DNA of 64,000 nucleotides from Phycisphaerae bacterium. Its GTDB lineage: Bacteria; Planctomycetota; Phycisphaerae; Phycisphaerales; SM1A02. The position numbers and the translations under genes were made by a program. The notes beneath the pieces are model-generated. The model saw only the letters and a program-made list of their open reading frames with translations, was not told where the DNA came from and searched no databases. The DNA is taken from assembly GCA_002711415.1 (NCBI GenBank), contig PARI01000032.1, positions 22,861 to 86,860 on the forward strand, given 5' to 3'. Positions 35,876-44,611 of the stretch are shown here, in pieces (the stretch's first letter is position 1; every line of letters starts with the position of its first letter).

Positions 35876-37465
35876 ATGGGACGCTCCTTCGAATCAAACG
35901 CGCGGCTGGTCACCATGCTGACGTTCCTCAGCCGCATTGCCGGTCTCGGAAGGGATGCCGTCCTCAGCCGTGTCTTCGGTGTCGGTGGAATGATGGACTC
36001 CTTCTGGTTCGCGTTCATGATTCCGAACCTCTTTCGTCGCCTCTTCGGAGAGGGGGCGCTCGCCTCCGCCTTCCTGCCGGTCTACACCGAGCTGCATGCG
36101 AGCGATCCGGGTGCGGCCCGGATGCTTGCCGGACGCGTCCTGGCGATCCTGGTCACCCTGCTGGGCAGCATCATGCTGGTCGGGGAGTTGATTCTCCTGC
36201 TGATCCATGTTTCGGGAATCAGTGATCCACTTGGGATCAAGCTGCTGATGATCATGCTCCCCTACATGCCGCTCGTCTGCATCGTCGCCTTCCTCGGATC
36301 CATGCTTCACGTCCACCGGAAGTTCGGTCCGACCGCATCCGTTCCGATCATCCTGAATCTGTGCATCATCATCGCCTCCATGCCGGCCCTTCTCTCGCTG
36401 GTGGGTTTCTGGTCACTGGATCCCCGGAAGGGAATCATGATTGTCGCCCTTGGCGTGACCGTCGCAGGCGTGATCCAGCTCGCCTGGTCGTACATGGCCC
36501 TCGGACGAGGTCAGTTCAGCCTCGGTTCCTCGGATGACGACTCGGTCAGCGATTCGATCAGGAGGATCATCCGGCAGATGCTGCCGATGGTGCTCGGGCT
36601 CGGCGTGCTGCAGTTGAACATCTTCATCGACGGCTTGATCGCGAGCTATCCGACGTGGATCGGCCCGGAGATATTCGGCATCGAGTACCCGCTTCAGCAG
36701 GGTGCGATGTCCTCGCTCGCCTATGCGCAAAGACTGTACGAGTTCCCGCTCGGGGTCTTCGGGATCGCCATTGCGACGGCGATCTTCCCCGAACTGGCAT
36801 CGGCGAAGGGAACTCCCGAGTCGTTCAGGTCGATGCTCCGGAGAGGATTGCGGCTGGTCATGTTCATCGGTCTCCCGGCCAGCGTCGGGCTCTTCCTCGT
36901 GAGCCGCCCGTTGACCGCTGTCATCTACCAGGGTGGGGATTTCGATGCTGAGGACACCATGCGTGTCTCGCGCATCCTGCTCGCCTACGCACCCGCGATC
37001 TGGTCCTACTCGATGGTTCACCTTCTCACGAGGGCGTTCTACGCCCGTGGTGAATCGATGGCCCCGGTCAAGGTCGCGGTCTCGGTCGTGATCCTGAACC
37101 TCGTACTGAACCTCATCCTGATCTGGACACCCCTGAAGGTCGCCGGACTCGCCGTTTCGACCGCGATCTGTTCGATCATCCAGTGCGGGATCCTGCTGGC
37201 GATGATCAGTGGCAGGCTCCGGTCAACGATCGATGTCTCGGTGATCTGGAGCTGGTTCAGAAGCCTCCTGCTTGCAGCGATCATGTCTGTGGCCGTCATG
37301 CTGGTCGGTGGACTGTTCAGCCGCATGGACACCTGGTGGGATGCCTGCATGCTGCTGGTGGCTTCGGTGGTTACGGGTGGTGTCGTCTACTCGGCGGGCG
37401 CCGGTCTGCTGGGCATGCCTGAACTCGGCTGGAGCACGGGAATGAAGAGGAGGTCAGCGGTCTGA
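35876..37465 (+). CDS. murJ: lipid II flippase MurJ
   Basis: This 529-residue polytopic membrane protein of the MVF family flips the peptidoglycan precursor lipid II across the inner membrane. The N-terminus ARLVTMLTFLSRIAGLGRD and the stretches FGEGALASAFLPVYTEL and LPLGVFGIAIAT-like (EFPLGVFGIAIATAIFPELA) are family landmarks, and about 14 hydrophobic segments are visible. Its presence supports peptidoglycan synthesis in this organism. The ATG at 35876 matches the family start; an upstream ATG is out of frame. Confidence 0.93.
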   Translation: MGRSFESNARLVTMLTFLSRIAGLGRDAVLSRVFGVGGMMDSFWFAFMIPNLFRRLFGEGALASAFLPVYTELHASDPGAARMLAGRVLAILVTLLGSIMLVGELILLLIHVSGISDPLGIKLLMIMLPYMPLVCIVAFLGSMLHVHRKFGPTASVPIILNLCIIIASMPALLSLVGFWSLDPRKGIMIVALGVTVAGVIQLAWSYMALGRGQFSLGSSDDDSVSDSIRRIIRQMLPMVLGLGVLQLNIFIDGLIASYPTWIGPEIFGIEYPLQQGAMSSLAYAQRLYEFPLGVFGIAIATAIFPELASAKGTPESFRSMLRRGLRLVMFIGLPASVGLFLVSRPLTAVIYQGGDFDAEDTMRVSRILLAYAPAIWSYSMVHLLTRAFYARGESMAPVKVAVSVVILNLVLNLILIWTPLKVAGLAVSTAICSIIQCGILLAMISGRLRSTIDVSVIWSWFRSLLLAAIMSVAVMLVGGLFSRMDTWWDACMLLVASVVTGGVVYSAGAGLLGMPELGWSTGMKRRSAV

Positions 37466-37479
37466 TTTTCGCTTGTTGA

Positions 37480-38781
37480 TCAGTCCCGGACCGACCAGGA
37501 ACTGCCTTCCCTGTACACCCGTCGGTAGAGCGTGTCCCGCTCAACGGGCTCGAATCCGGCTTCACGTATCGCCCGGTGCAGATCATGGGCCGAGTGTTCC
37601 TGGTGCGTGCCCGCATCGTTCAGCTTCGTGATGTCGTACCAGACCACGGTTCCATCGATGTCGTCTGCTCCGTTCTGGAGCATGAACTCAGCCATCTCGA
37701 TCGACTGCATGATCCAGAAGGCCTTCACGTGGGGGAAGTTGTCCAGCATGAGCCTGGTCACCGCGAGCATCCGGAGGTTCTCGAGACCGGTCGGTCCGTG
37801 CAGGTACTCCAGCTTGCTCTTGTCGGGGAAGAATGGCAGCGGAATGATGGCCTGGTAGTAGCCTCCATCGAGTCCGTCCGCTCCGACACGGGGAAGTCGA
37901 TCCTTCTGGTACAGATCGTTCACTCCGGTCAGCACGACCTTTCCATCATCGACCGGAATTGATTGGGCCTCCGCCCACGACAGCAGGGCGCGATCCTGTT
38001 CCGTGCGGAGCAGTTCCAGGTGTCCCAGTCGTTCTCGTGGGCGTTCCACGTGTCCGTACAGCATCGTCGCGTTCGTGTTGAGGCCCAATTCATGCGCGAT
38101 CCTGTGGACATCAAGCCACTGGTCGGATCGGATCTTGCCCTTGAACGCCTCGTCATGGACGCGGTCGTCGAAGACCTCGGCACCTCCACCGGGCAGCGAG
38201 CCGAGCCCAGCCTTTCGGAGTTCGACAAGGACCTGGCGGATGCCGTCCACGCCATCCCGGCCCCTACCCGAGATCCGGGCCAGGTGGACGATCTCGACCG
38301 CCGTGAACGCCTTCACATGGATTTCCGGCGCCTGGTCTCGGATCGTATTCAGCATGTCGATGTAGTAATCGAACTTCAGCCATGGATGAAGGCCTCCCAC
38401 GATGTGCATCTCGGTCGCCCCGGCAGCTGAAGCCTCCACCGCTTCCCTGCGAATCTCATCAAGGGAATGCTCGTACGCCCCTTCCTCGTCCTTCTTGCGA
38501 TGGAAGGCGCAGAAGGAACAGGACAGGGCACACACGTTGGAATAGTTCAGGTGGCGGTTCACGTTGTACCACGCGATATCACCATGTATCCGCCGCCTGA
38601 CCCGATCGGCCAAGGAGCAGACACCATGGATGTCATCAGTCTCCATCAGGAGCGAACCATCCTCCAGGTCCAGTCGCCTGCCGCCGTCCACGAGCTCGAG
38701 GAGCCGCTCCAGGCGAGCGTCCTTGAAGCGAAGGCCCCGATCGAATCGCGTTTCGGGCTGGTTGTCTGTGATCGTGGTCAT
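37480..38781 (-). CDS. mqnE: aminodeoxyfutalosine synthase (radical SAM)
   Basis: This 433-residue radical SAM enzyme joins 3-[(1-carboxyvinyl)oxy]benzoate to SAM in the futalosine route to menaquinone. The cluster motif CALSCSFCAF (CxxxCxxC) is near residue 86, with IVGGLHPWLKFDYY, LPGGGAEVFDDRV and NATMLYGHVERPRERLGHLE following as in MqnE. About 40 residues are inserted between the H-L-E-L-L-R-T segment and IIPLPFFPDKS relative to usual MqnE. The ATG at 38781 has GAGGAA upstream; an ATG 15 codons further upstream is less likely. Other mqn genes are not in the window. Confidence 0.85.
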   Translation of the reverse strand: MTTITDNQPETRFDRGLRFKDARLERLLELVDGGRRLDLEDGSLLMETDDIHGVCSLADRVRRRIHGDIAWYNVNRHLNYSNVCALSCSFCAFHRKKDEEGAYEHSLDEIRREAVEASAAGATEMHIVGGLHPWLKFDYYIDMLNTIRDQAPEIHVKAFTAVEIVHLARISGRGRDGVDGIRQVLVELRKAGLGSLPGGGAEVFDDRVHDEAFKGKIRSDQWLDVHRIAHELGLNTNATMLYGHVERPRERLGHLELLRTEQDRALLSWAEAQSIPVDDGKVVLTGVNDLYQKDRLPRVGADGLDGGYYQAIIPLPFFPDKSKLEYLHGPTGLENLRMLAVTRLMLDNFPHVKAFWIMQSIEMAEFMLQNGADDIDGTVVWYDITKLNDAGTHQEHSAHDLHRAIREAGFEPVERDTLYRRVYREGSSWSVRD

Positions 38782-38997
38782 CGTGATGGGTGTTCCTCGC
38801 CCCGGGTTACACAGTCTAGCGGGCACTTCGTATGCAGGCGATCCTCTATCTGGTCCGATATCAGGGAAGGATGAGAATTCTTCCGGGTCCGTCCGGAATT
38901 GCGGGCCATTGTGATCGGTGCAGGCTTCAGTGGCCGTTTCAGTTGCCCGATATGCTCGCGGGAGGCGGTGACCCAGACGTGTTTCGAGGCCATTTCA

Positions 38998-41265
38998 ATG
39001 GACGAAAAAGCTACCCGCCCAGACGACACTTCACTTGAAGACATCACGCAGGATTCGACGGGACAGGACTCCGGTTCGACCGAGCAGGGGGGGAGTCCTG
39101 ATGCGATCCTCGACCTGATCGCCGATGTCGAGACGCAGCTGAACCGAATGCGTTCGGCCAGCAGCAAGAACCAGGACAAGATCACCAGTCTCCAGGAACA
39201 GGCGGATCAGCTCGACAGCAGCGAGCAGGAACTCAAGCAGCTCCACGATTCGATCCGCCATCAGCAGGAGCAACTGCAGTCCAGGCAGGACCAGGTCCGC
39301 CAGTCCGAGGAGGAACTCCAGGACAGGAAGCAGGCCGTCGAGCAGATCGAGGCGGGTCTTGACCAGAAACGAGAGCAGCAGGAAGCCCGTTCCGAGCAAC
39401 TCGGCGAGCTCGAACAGGCTCTTGCCGAACGGTCCGGAGAACTCGAGTCGATGCAGCAGGAGATCAACGAGAAGTCCCTGCAGCTGGATGCCAGGCATCA
39501 GGAGATCGAGAACGCTTGCAGGAAACTGGAGGAGTTGAAGCAGCAGGAGACCACCCGGGTCGAGGAACTGTCCGTCGAGCGAGATGCCCTTGCAGGCAGA
39601 CTCGAATCCATGAAGGTGGACCTGGATGCCGCAGGCGAGAAGAACTCGGTGCTTTCCGGCAGGCTTGACGGACTGGTGAGCGAGCATGGGGAGGTCGTGT
39701 CGAAGCTGGAACAGGCCGAGGCCCGTGAACAGGAGTTCGATCAGCGAATCGAATCGCTCCAGGGCGAACTGGTCGAGCAGGGCGAGCAGTCCTCCCGGCT
39801 GACCGAGGAGCTTGCAGAGTCTGATCGACAGCGAGAGATTGATCGAGGTGAAATCGACGAGTACAGGCAGCGGCTCGAGTTGACCAGCAGCAAGCTGGCC
39901 GAGTTCGCCGCGTTGATCAGTAAGCAGGCGCCCCAGATGGAACAGGGGGCCGCGGCCATTGCGGAGGTCGCCGGTCTCAAGCGACAACTGCAGCGGCAGG
40001 AGGAGCAGATCAGCAGCCTGCGGAACTCGTCCGATCCGGATGTCCTGAATCAGCGGGATGAACGGATCGATGAACTGACCACGGCACTCAGAGAGGCCCG
40101 GGGGCAGGCAGCCACCGGGGCCGCATCGGAGGAACTCGCATCGCGTGACGAGACGATCCAGCGATTACGGGATCGCATCGGCTCACTCCAGGAGGAGATC
40201 CACAGGCTCACGGCCCAGGTGGAGTCGGCCAGCAGTGATGAAGGGACCGACCATGCCAGGCTCGACGCTGCCCAGGCGAGGATCATGGAGCTGGAGACTC
40301 TCGTGGACACGCTTCGTGCCGCCGGGAACAAGCAGGATGAGGAGGTCGGCTCGATCATTGCACAGAAGGCCGAGGCTCTGGCCGATGCGGCCAACCACCT
40401 CGCCCAGCGCAAGAGAAGGCTGGTTCGTCTTCACAGGGAGATCCGCCGCAGGAAGGACGGTGGAACCAGCGATGTGAACCCGACTTACTCGGAGCAGGTT
40501 CTCCAGTTGCAGCAGCAGCGGGAGCAGCTCGGACAGGTCAAGGAATTCCTGGTCAAGTCTGAGGAGCAATTGATGCGTCGATGGGCCAGGCCCCGCTCGC
40601 TGGTCGTGGCAATCTGGCTGGTGCTGGTCATTGGCGGACTCGCTGTTGGAAGCTACTTCGCCACCGGGTACTTCATGCCATCCGATTCAGTAGCGTTCAT
40701 CGACATCAATGCCGAGATCCCTCAGGGATCGTCCGGTGATCTGGACGAGGAGGCCTGGCGACAATGGCACCAGCAGCGACTGGAGAGCCCCGTGTTCCTC
40801 CAGGAGGTCGCGAGAAGACTGCAGTCGCGGCGTATTGACGGCTTTCATGACATTGACCGGCTGTCGGCGCATCTTGATTCGAATATGGGCATCGATTTCA
40901 ACGGTCCCGGTTCGATGCGCCTGAGCCTTGCAGGGCAGGGTTCTCGCGTCGTCGAGTCGATGCTCGACACCATCGCCAGCACCCTGATCGTCGACTCGCG
41001 TCGCCACGCCTCGACCCGACCCGGTGCGGCAAACGCCGTCATCTCCGGTTCCAGGGAGGAGCCTGGACGAACCGCCTATGCGACGACGCTGAAGGCTGGG
41101 TTCGATGCGGAACACCTCGCCCGTGCGGGACTGGTCCTGGCGGTCTCGGCCATCGGCTTCTTCATGATCGTCGGACTCGTCCACGGACGGCTCGTGAGGT
41201 CACGCAGGCTGTTCGACCAGCTGAACTCCTCGGCCTACGAGGACCAGTCGCTGCCCCCGATCTGA
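38998..41265 (+). CDS. bitopic coiled-coil membrane protein
   Basis: This 755-residue protein is unusually rich in Gln, Glu and Leu. Residues about 35-525 form nearly continuous predicted coiled coil and lack a signal peptide. A transmembrane helix (LVVAIWLVLVIGGLAVGSYF) follows at about 533-555, then an extracytoplasmic domain of about 145 residues and a second helix (LARAGLVLAVSAIGFFMIVG) at about 702-724. The double-helix hairpin around a periplasmic domain recalls Wzz/chain-length determinants, but the giant cytoplasmic coil does not. The ATG at 38998 is preceded by no strong ribosome site. The divergent region 38782-38997 shows only a 6-base hairpin at 38881-38898. Confidence 0.75.
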   Translation: MDEKATRPDDTSLEDITQDSTGQDSGSTEQGGSPDAILDLIADVETQLNRMRSASSKNQDKITSLQEQADQLDSSEQELKQLHDSIRHQQEQLQSRQDQVRQSEEELQDRKQAVEQIEAGLDQKREQQEARSEQLGELEQALAERSGELESMQQEINEKSLQLDARHQEIENACRKLEELKQQETTRVEELSVERDALAGRLESMKVDLDAAGEKNSVLSGRLDGLVSEHGEVVSKLEQAEAREQEFDQRIESLQGELVEQGEQSSRLTEELAESDRQREIDRGEIDEYRQRLELTSSKLAEFAALISKQAPQMEQGAAAIAEVAGLKRQLQRQEEQISSLRNSSDPDVLNQRDERIDELTTALREARGQAATGAASEELASRDETIQRLRDRIGSLQEEIHRLTAQVESASSDEGTDHARLDAAQARIMELETLVDTLRAAGNKQDEEVGSIIAQKAEALADAANHLAQRKRRLVRLHREIRRRKDGGTSDVNPTYSEQVLQLQQQREQLGQVKEFLVKSEEQLMRRWARPRSLVVAIWLVLVIGGLAVGSYFATGYFMPSDSVAFIDINAEIPQGSSGDLDEEAWRQWHQQRLESPVFLQEVARRLQSRRIDGFHDIDRLSAHLDSNMGIDFNGPGSMRLSLAGQGSRVVESMLDTIASTLIVDSRRHASTRPGAANAVISGSREEPGRTAYATTLKAGFDAEHLARAGLVLAVSAIGFFMIVGLVHGRLVRSRRLFDQLNSSAYEDQSLPPI

Positions 41266-41408
41266 GGCAACCGCTCCAGGGTTGATCTGTACCGGATGCG
41301 CGGGGTGCGCCGTCACGGCTATTTTCCAATCGACTCGATCAGCGCCAAGGGGGTTCTGGAATCGACCGATCTCCATCAGGTCACCCGATTGCAAGCCGGA
41401 ATCCAGTC

Positions 41409-41633
41409 ATGGTCAGCAACATCAGGTCATTCAAGCTCGTGGGCTCGTTCGAGGAACTCCAGGTCGATCTGCACGTTTCCCGAAGGGAAATCGAGAAGGG
41501 GCATCCTGATGAATCCCATGACATGGTGCTGGATCAACTGGAACTGGTCGACCGTCGCATGCAGTCACTGGCCAGGGCCCTCAACTGTCTCGGCCACTTT
41601 GATGACGGTGATGATGCTCCTGATGCTGCATAA
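41409..41633 (+). CDS. small hypothetical protein
   Basis: This 74-residue frame encodes a charged, probably helical protein (SFEELQVDLHVSRREIEKG, later LDQLELVDRRMQSLARALN). It has the codon bias of neighbouring genes but lacks a convincing ribosome-binding site and any known family. It is followed by a T-rich stretch. It could be a real small protein or chance. Confidence 0.4.
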   Translation: MVSNIRSFKLVGSFEELQVDLHVSRREIEKGHPDESHDMVLDQLELVDRRMQSLARALNCLGHFDDGDDAPDAA

Positions 41634-41677
41634 TCGCTGAAATGCGGCTTCGCGGTATCGTTGGAGCCCTTTTTTCT

Positions 41678-41705
41678 TTGATCTGGTCCGGATGACGACT
41701 ACAGT
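41678..41705 (+). promoter_or_regulatory. putative promoter of the dockerin-tailed nuclease-like gene
   Basis: TTGATC, 16 bases and TACAGT. Transcription would begin near 41712, exactly where a 19-base palindrome starts. Confidence 0.4.
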
Positions 41706-41711
41706 TGTCTT

Positions 41712-41730
41712 GTACCTGACGTGCAGGTAC
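41712..41730. repeat. perfect palindrome GTACCTG-5-CAGGTAC
   Basis: Seven bases, GTACCTG, are repeated inverted around ACGTG. It overlaps the predicted transcription start, 34 bases before the ATG at 41765. It could be a repressor operator or a hairpin at the 5' end of the mRNA. Confidence 0.55.
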
Positions 41731-41764
41731 GGCTCCTCCCAACAGGTCAAGAACCGCCCCTCCC

Positions 41765-43627
41765 ATGCAAGAACAGCCATCTCTTCTCACCAGGATATGC
41801 ATCGCATCACTGCTGCTGCTTCCACTGGCAATCGTCCCGGACGCCCTGGGGCAGCTCAGGATCAGCAGCTACAACATCGCCCATTTCAACGGTGACCAGG
41901 ATGCGTTCCGGCACGTGCTTGAAGCACTTCACTCCGATGACATCATCGGGTTCTCGCAGCCGTGTGACATCATGATCTTCCAGGAGGTTCGCGAGGAGAA
42001 CATCGTCGATCTCCAGGCGAACATCGATGCAGCCGCGCCGCGTGGAATCGTGTACACGATGGCCACGTTCACATCGGGAGGCGGCGAGGACTTCGCCGGG
42101 GGCGGACAGGCATACTTCTACCGATCCGATCGCATCGCCGAGATCCCCACGAGCCACCTGGACATCTCCACGGGGGCGAACAGGGACACTGATCGATGGC
42201 TCTTCAGGATGCTGGCCTATTCATCCACCGATGCATACTTCTTCATCTACAGCTCCCACCTCAAGGCCGGTACCGGTTCCTCCAACGAGGCCGATCGGAA
42301 CGATGGCGTGAACCTGGTGAGGAACAATGCGGACGCCCTTCCGGCTGGAAGCAACATCATCTACGTCGGGGACATGAACTTCTATTCCAACAACGAGGAC
42401 GGATACCAGGCCTTTATCGCAGCCGGCGGGCAGGGCCAGGCGATCGATCCCTATGGAACAGGCTCCTGGGGCGGTTCATCCAACGCCATCAAGCACACGC
42501 AGTCGCCTCGAGACGTGAGCGGTGGAGGACTGATTGGCGGTGGATGTGATGATCGGTTCGATTTCCACATGCCCAACATCAAGATGTTCGACGGCAACGG
42601 ACTGTCCATGATCGATGGATCCTGTAGAGCCGTCGGCAACGATGGGGTGCATTACGACGACGCGATCAATGACGGTACGAACACATATCTGTCCAACACT
42701 GCGGAATCCAACGCCCTCGCCGACGCGCTGTTCCAGGCAAGCGACCATCTTCCGGTACTCGTCGAGTACCAGGTTCCTGCCGTGATGACGGCGTTTGCAC
42801 CCTCGGATTTCGGCCGCGTGATCGTCGGGGCCGAGCACTTCGTCGATGTCTACGTCAAGAACATCGCCGAGCACGTGGATCCGATCGGTGTCGACGAGCT
42901 CGAGTTCACCGCCACGGGCCAGGACGGCATCACGGGCAGCCTGTCGTCCACGGCGCCACTGGACCCCGATTTCGTCATCGTCCAACTTCCGGTGGACACG
43001 TCGGCCTCGGCGCTCGTCAACGGCACCGTCCAGCTTCAGGCGACGAGCGAAGCCACGCAGAATTCGGAATGGTCGCTCTCGGTGGCTGGCGAGGTGCTTG
43101 ATCACGCGGTCCCGTCGTTCTCCGGCAAGCGGGAAATCACGATGCTTGAATCCGTGATCTCCATCGAGCCAGGTGATCTGGGGCTGTTCAAGATCCCAAT
43201 CCACAACTTCCAGTATGACATGCTCCAGGCGGAACTCGATGTCATCTCGATCGAAGGACTCGCTGGCTTCTTCTACTCGGCGGCTCCCTTGCCGACCGGC
43301 ATCGACGATTCGCCCGGGACACTCCAGATCGGTTTCGATTCCGACGGGCTTCCAGACGGCGAGTACTCGATCACCGTTGACGTGAACGTGTCCGATGAGC
43401 CGCTGCCCGGTGCCGGGCAGGGCCAACTGCAACTGGACCTGGTCGTCAACGTCGGGTCCGCCGGATGTCCGTTCGACCTTGATTCGAGCGGGGTTGTCGA
43501 TGGAGCGGATCTCGCGTTGTTCCTCGGCCAGTGGAACCAGGATGGCTCGGCCGACTTCAGTGGCAACGGTGTCGTTGATGGCGAGGATCTGGCGATGCTC
43601 CTCGGTGCGTGGGGTTCGGGTTGCTGA
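41765..43627 (+). CDS. secreted endonuclease/exonuclease/phosphatase-like protein with dockerin-like tail
   Basis: This 620-residue protein has a signal peptide ([16 protein letters not shown], cleavage near residue 29). An endonuclease/exonuclease/phosphatase fold follows: [13 protein letters not shown], then [12 protein letters not shown] with the catalytic Glu, [10 protein letters not shown] and [10 protein letters not shown] with the terminal Asp-His pair. A beta-sandwich region (about 345-560) comes next, and then two calcium-loop repeats, [20 protein letters not shown] and [20 protein letters not shown], at the C-terminus. It probably cleaves nucleic acid or phosphodiesters outside the cell. 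The following gene overlaps its stop. Confidence 0.8.
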   Translation: MQEQPSLLTRICIASLLLLPLAIVPDALGQLRISSYNIAHFNGDQDAFRHVLEALHSDDIIGFSQPCDIMIFQEVREENIVDLQANIDAAAPRGIVYTMATFTSGGGEDFAGGGQAYFYRSDRIAEIPTSHLDISTGANRDTDRWLFRMLAYSSTDAYFFIYSSHLKAGTGSSNEADRNDGVNLVRNNADALPAGSNIIYVGDMNFYSNNEDGYQAFIAAGGQGQAIDPYGTGSWGGSSNAIKHTQSPRDVSGGGLIGGGCDDRFDFHMPNIKMFDGNGLSMIDGSCRAVGNDGVHYDDAINDGTNTYLSNTAESNALADALFQASDHLPVLVEYQVPAVMTAFAPSDFGRVIVGAEHFVDVYVKNIAEHVDPIGVDELEFTATGQDGITGSLSSTAPLDPDFVIVQLPVDTSASALVNGTVQLQATSEATQNSEWSLSVAGEVLDHAVPSFSGKREITMLESVISIEPGDLGLFKIPIHNFQYDMLQAELDVISIEGLAGFFYSAAPLPTGIDDSPGTLQIGFDSDGLPDGEYSITVDVNVSDEPLPGAGQGQLQLDLVVNVGSAGCPFDLDSSGVVDGADLALFLGQWNQDGSADFSGNGVVDGEDLAMLLGAWGSGC

Positions 43628-44478
43628 TGAACAGCGCCAGCATGAAAATCCGTCTGCTCGCGATGATGTTCTCGATGACGGCCATCAATAATCTGGCTGC
43701 TGACACCGTGACGCTTACCTCCGATCGTGACAACACGCTCATCCAGCCACAGGAGGCCGGCGATGCGCTGAGCCTCGGTTCGGCGTTCAACATGTATGCG
43801 GGCAGGGTCGGATCCAATGCCGGCCAGACCCTGCGTCGGGGACTCCTGCGATTCGACATCGCTGCCGTGGTTCCATCCGGAGCCACGATCCAGTCCGTGC
43901 AGCTGACCCTTCACATGTCACAGACGGTCACCGGGTACCAGTCCATCAACCTTCATCGCATGAACGCGGACTGGGGCGAGGAGGACTCGTTCAGTTTCGG
44001 TGGAGGTGGCGCACCAGCCGAGGTCGGCGATGCCACGTGGACTCATGCGTTCTGGCCGAGGATCCCATGGCAGCAGGACGGTGGTGATTTCCAGACAGAG
44101 GTGTCCGGAACCAAGCTCGTCGGAAGTGCTGGTTACTACACGTGGGACAGTGCCGACATGATGGTCTGTGATGTCCAGGCCTGGCTGGATGATCCTTCAG
44201 CCAACCACGGCTGGATGGTGCGTGGCAACGAGACGACCTCGCAGGCCGTCAAGAGGTTCGATACACGAGAGGCATCGGAACCTTTCCGGCCGGAACTGGT
44301 CATCGAGTATGAACTCGAACAACTGAAGGCCGACCTGAACTCCGACGGCCAGGTCAATGGCATCGATCTCGGCATCCTCCTCGCACTGTGGGGACAGCGA
44401 GGGGTCGCCGACCTCGACGGAAGTGGTATTGTTGACGGCATCGACCTTGGTATTCTCCTCGCCGAGTGGACGATCTGA
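43627..44478 (+). CDS. secreted DNRLRE-type protein with dockerin-like tail
   Basis: This 283-residue protein has an N-terminal signal ([20 protein letters not shown]; its ATG at 43642 is an alternative start). Its domain follows the DNRLRE pattern: DNTLIQPQ, then [20 protein letters not shown] and ERFDTREA-like ([20 protein letters not shown]). Two calcium-loop repeats close the protein, [20 protein letters not shown] and [20 protein letters not shown]. It is coupled to the nuclease-like gene by a TGATG overlap, and both carry the same type of tail. Confidence 0.78.
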   Translation: MNSASMKIRLLAMMFSMTAINNLAADTVTLTSDRDNTLIQPQEAGDALSLGSAFNMYAGRVGSNAGQTLRRGLLRFDIAAVVPSGATIQSVQLTLHMSQTVTGYQSINLHRMNADWGEEDSFSFGGGGAPAEVGDATWTHAFWPRIPWQQDGGDFQTEVSGTKLVGSAGYYTWDSADMMVCDVQAWLDDPSANHGWMVRGNETTSQAVKRFDTREASEPFRPELVIEYELEQLKADLNSDGQVNGIDLGILLALWGQRGVADLDGSGIVDGIDLGILLAEWTI

Positions 44479-44611
44479 ACCCGAGCCGAATCACGTTCTA
44501 CTGTGTGATCGTCCAGAGCGATTGAATTCACGGCATGCAAGCAGACGGCGCCGTGCCTGATTGGGGCCGACGTCGTTCACTGCTCGTTCTGGAAGACGAA
44601 TTGTCGTCACG

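Larger units (their letters stand above)
41266..41764. other. 499-base stretch with one small open frame and a promoter
   Basis: Between the coiled-coil gene and the nuclease-like gene there is a 74-codon open frame (41409-41633), then a T-rich stretch near 41669-41679 that could end transcription, a promoter-like pair of hexamers at 41678-41705 and a perfect palindrome at 41712-41730. Nothing else is recognisable. Confidence 0.5.
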
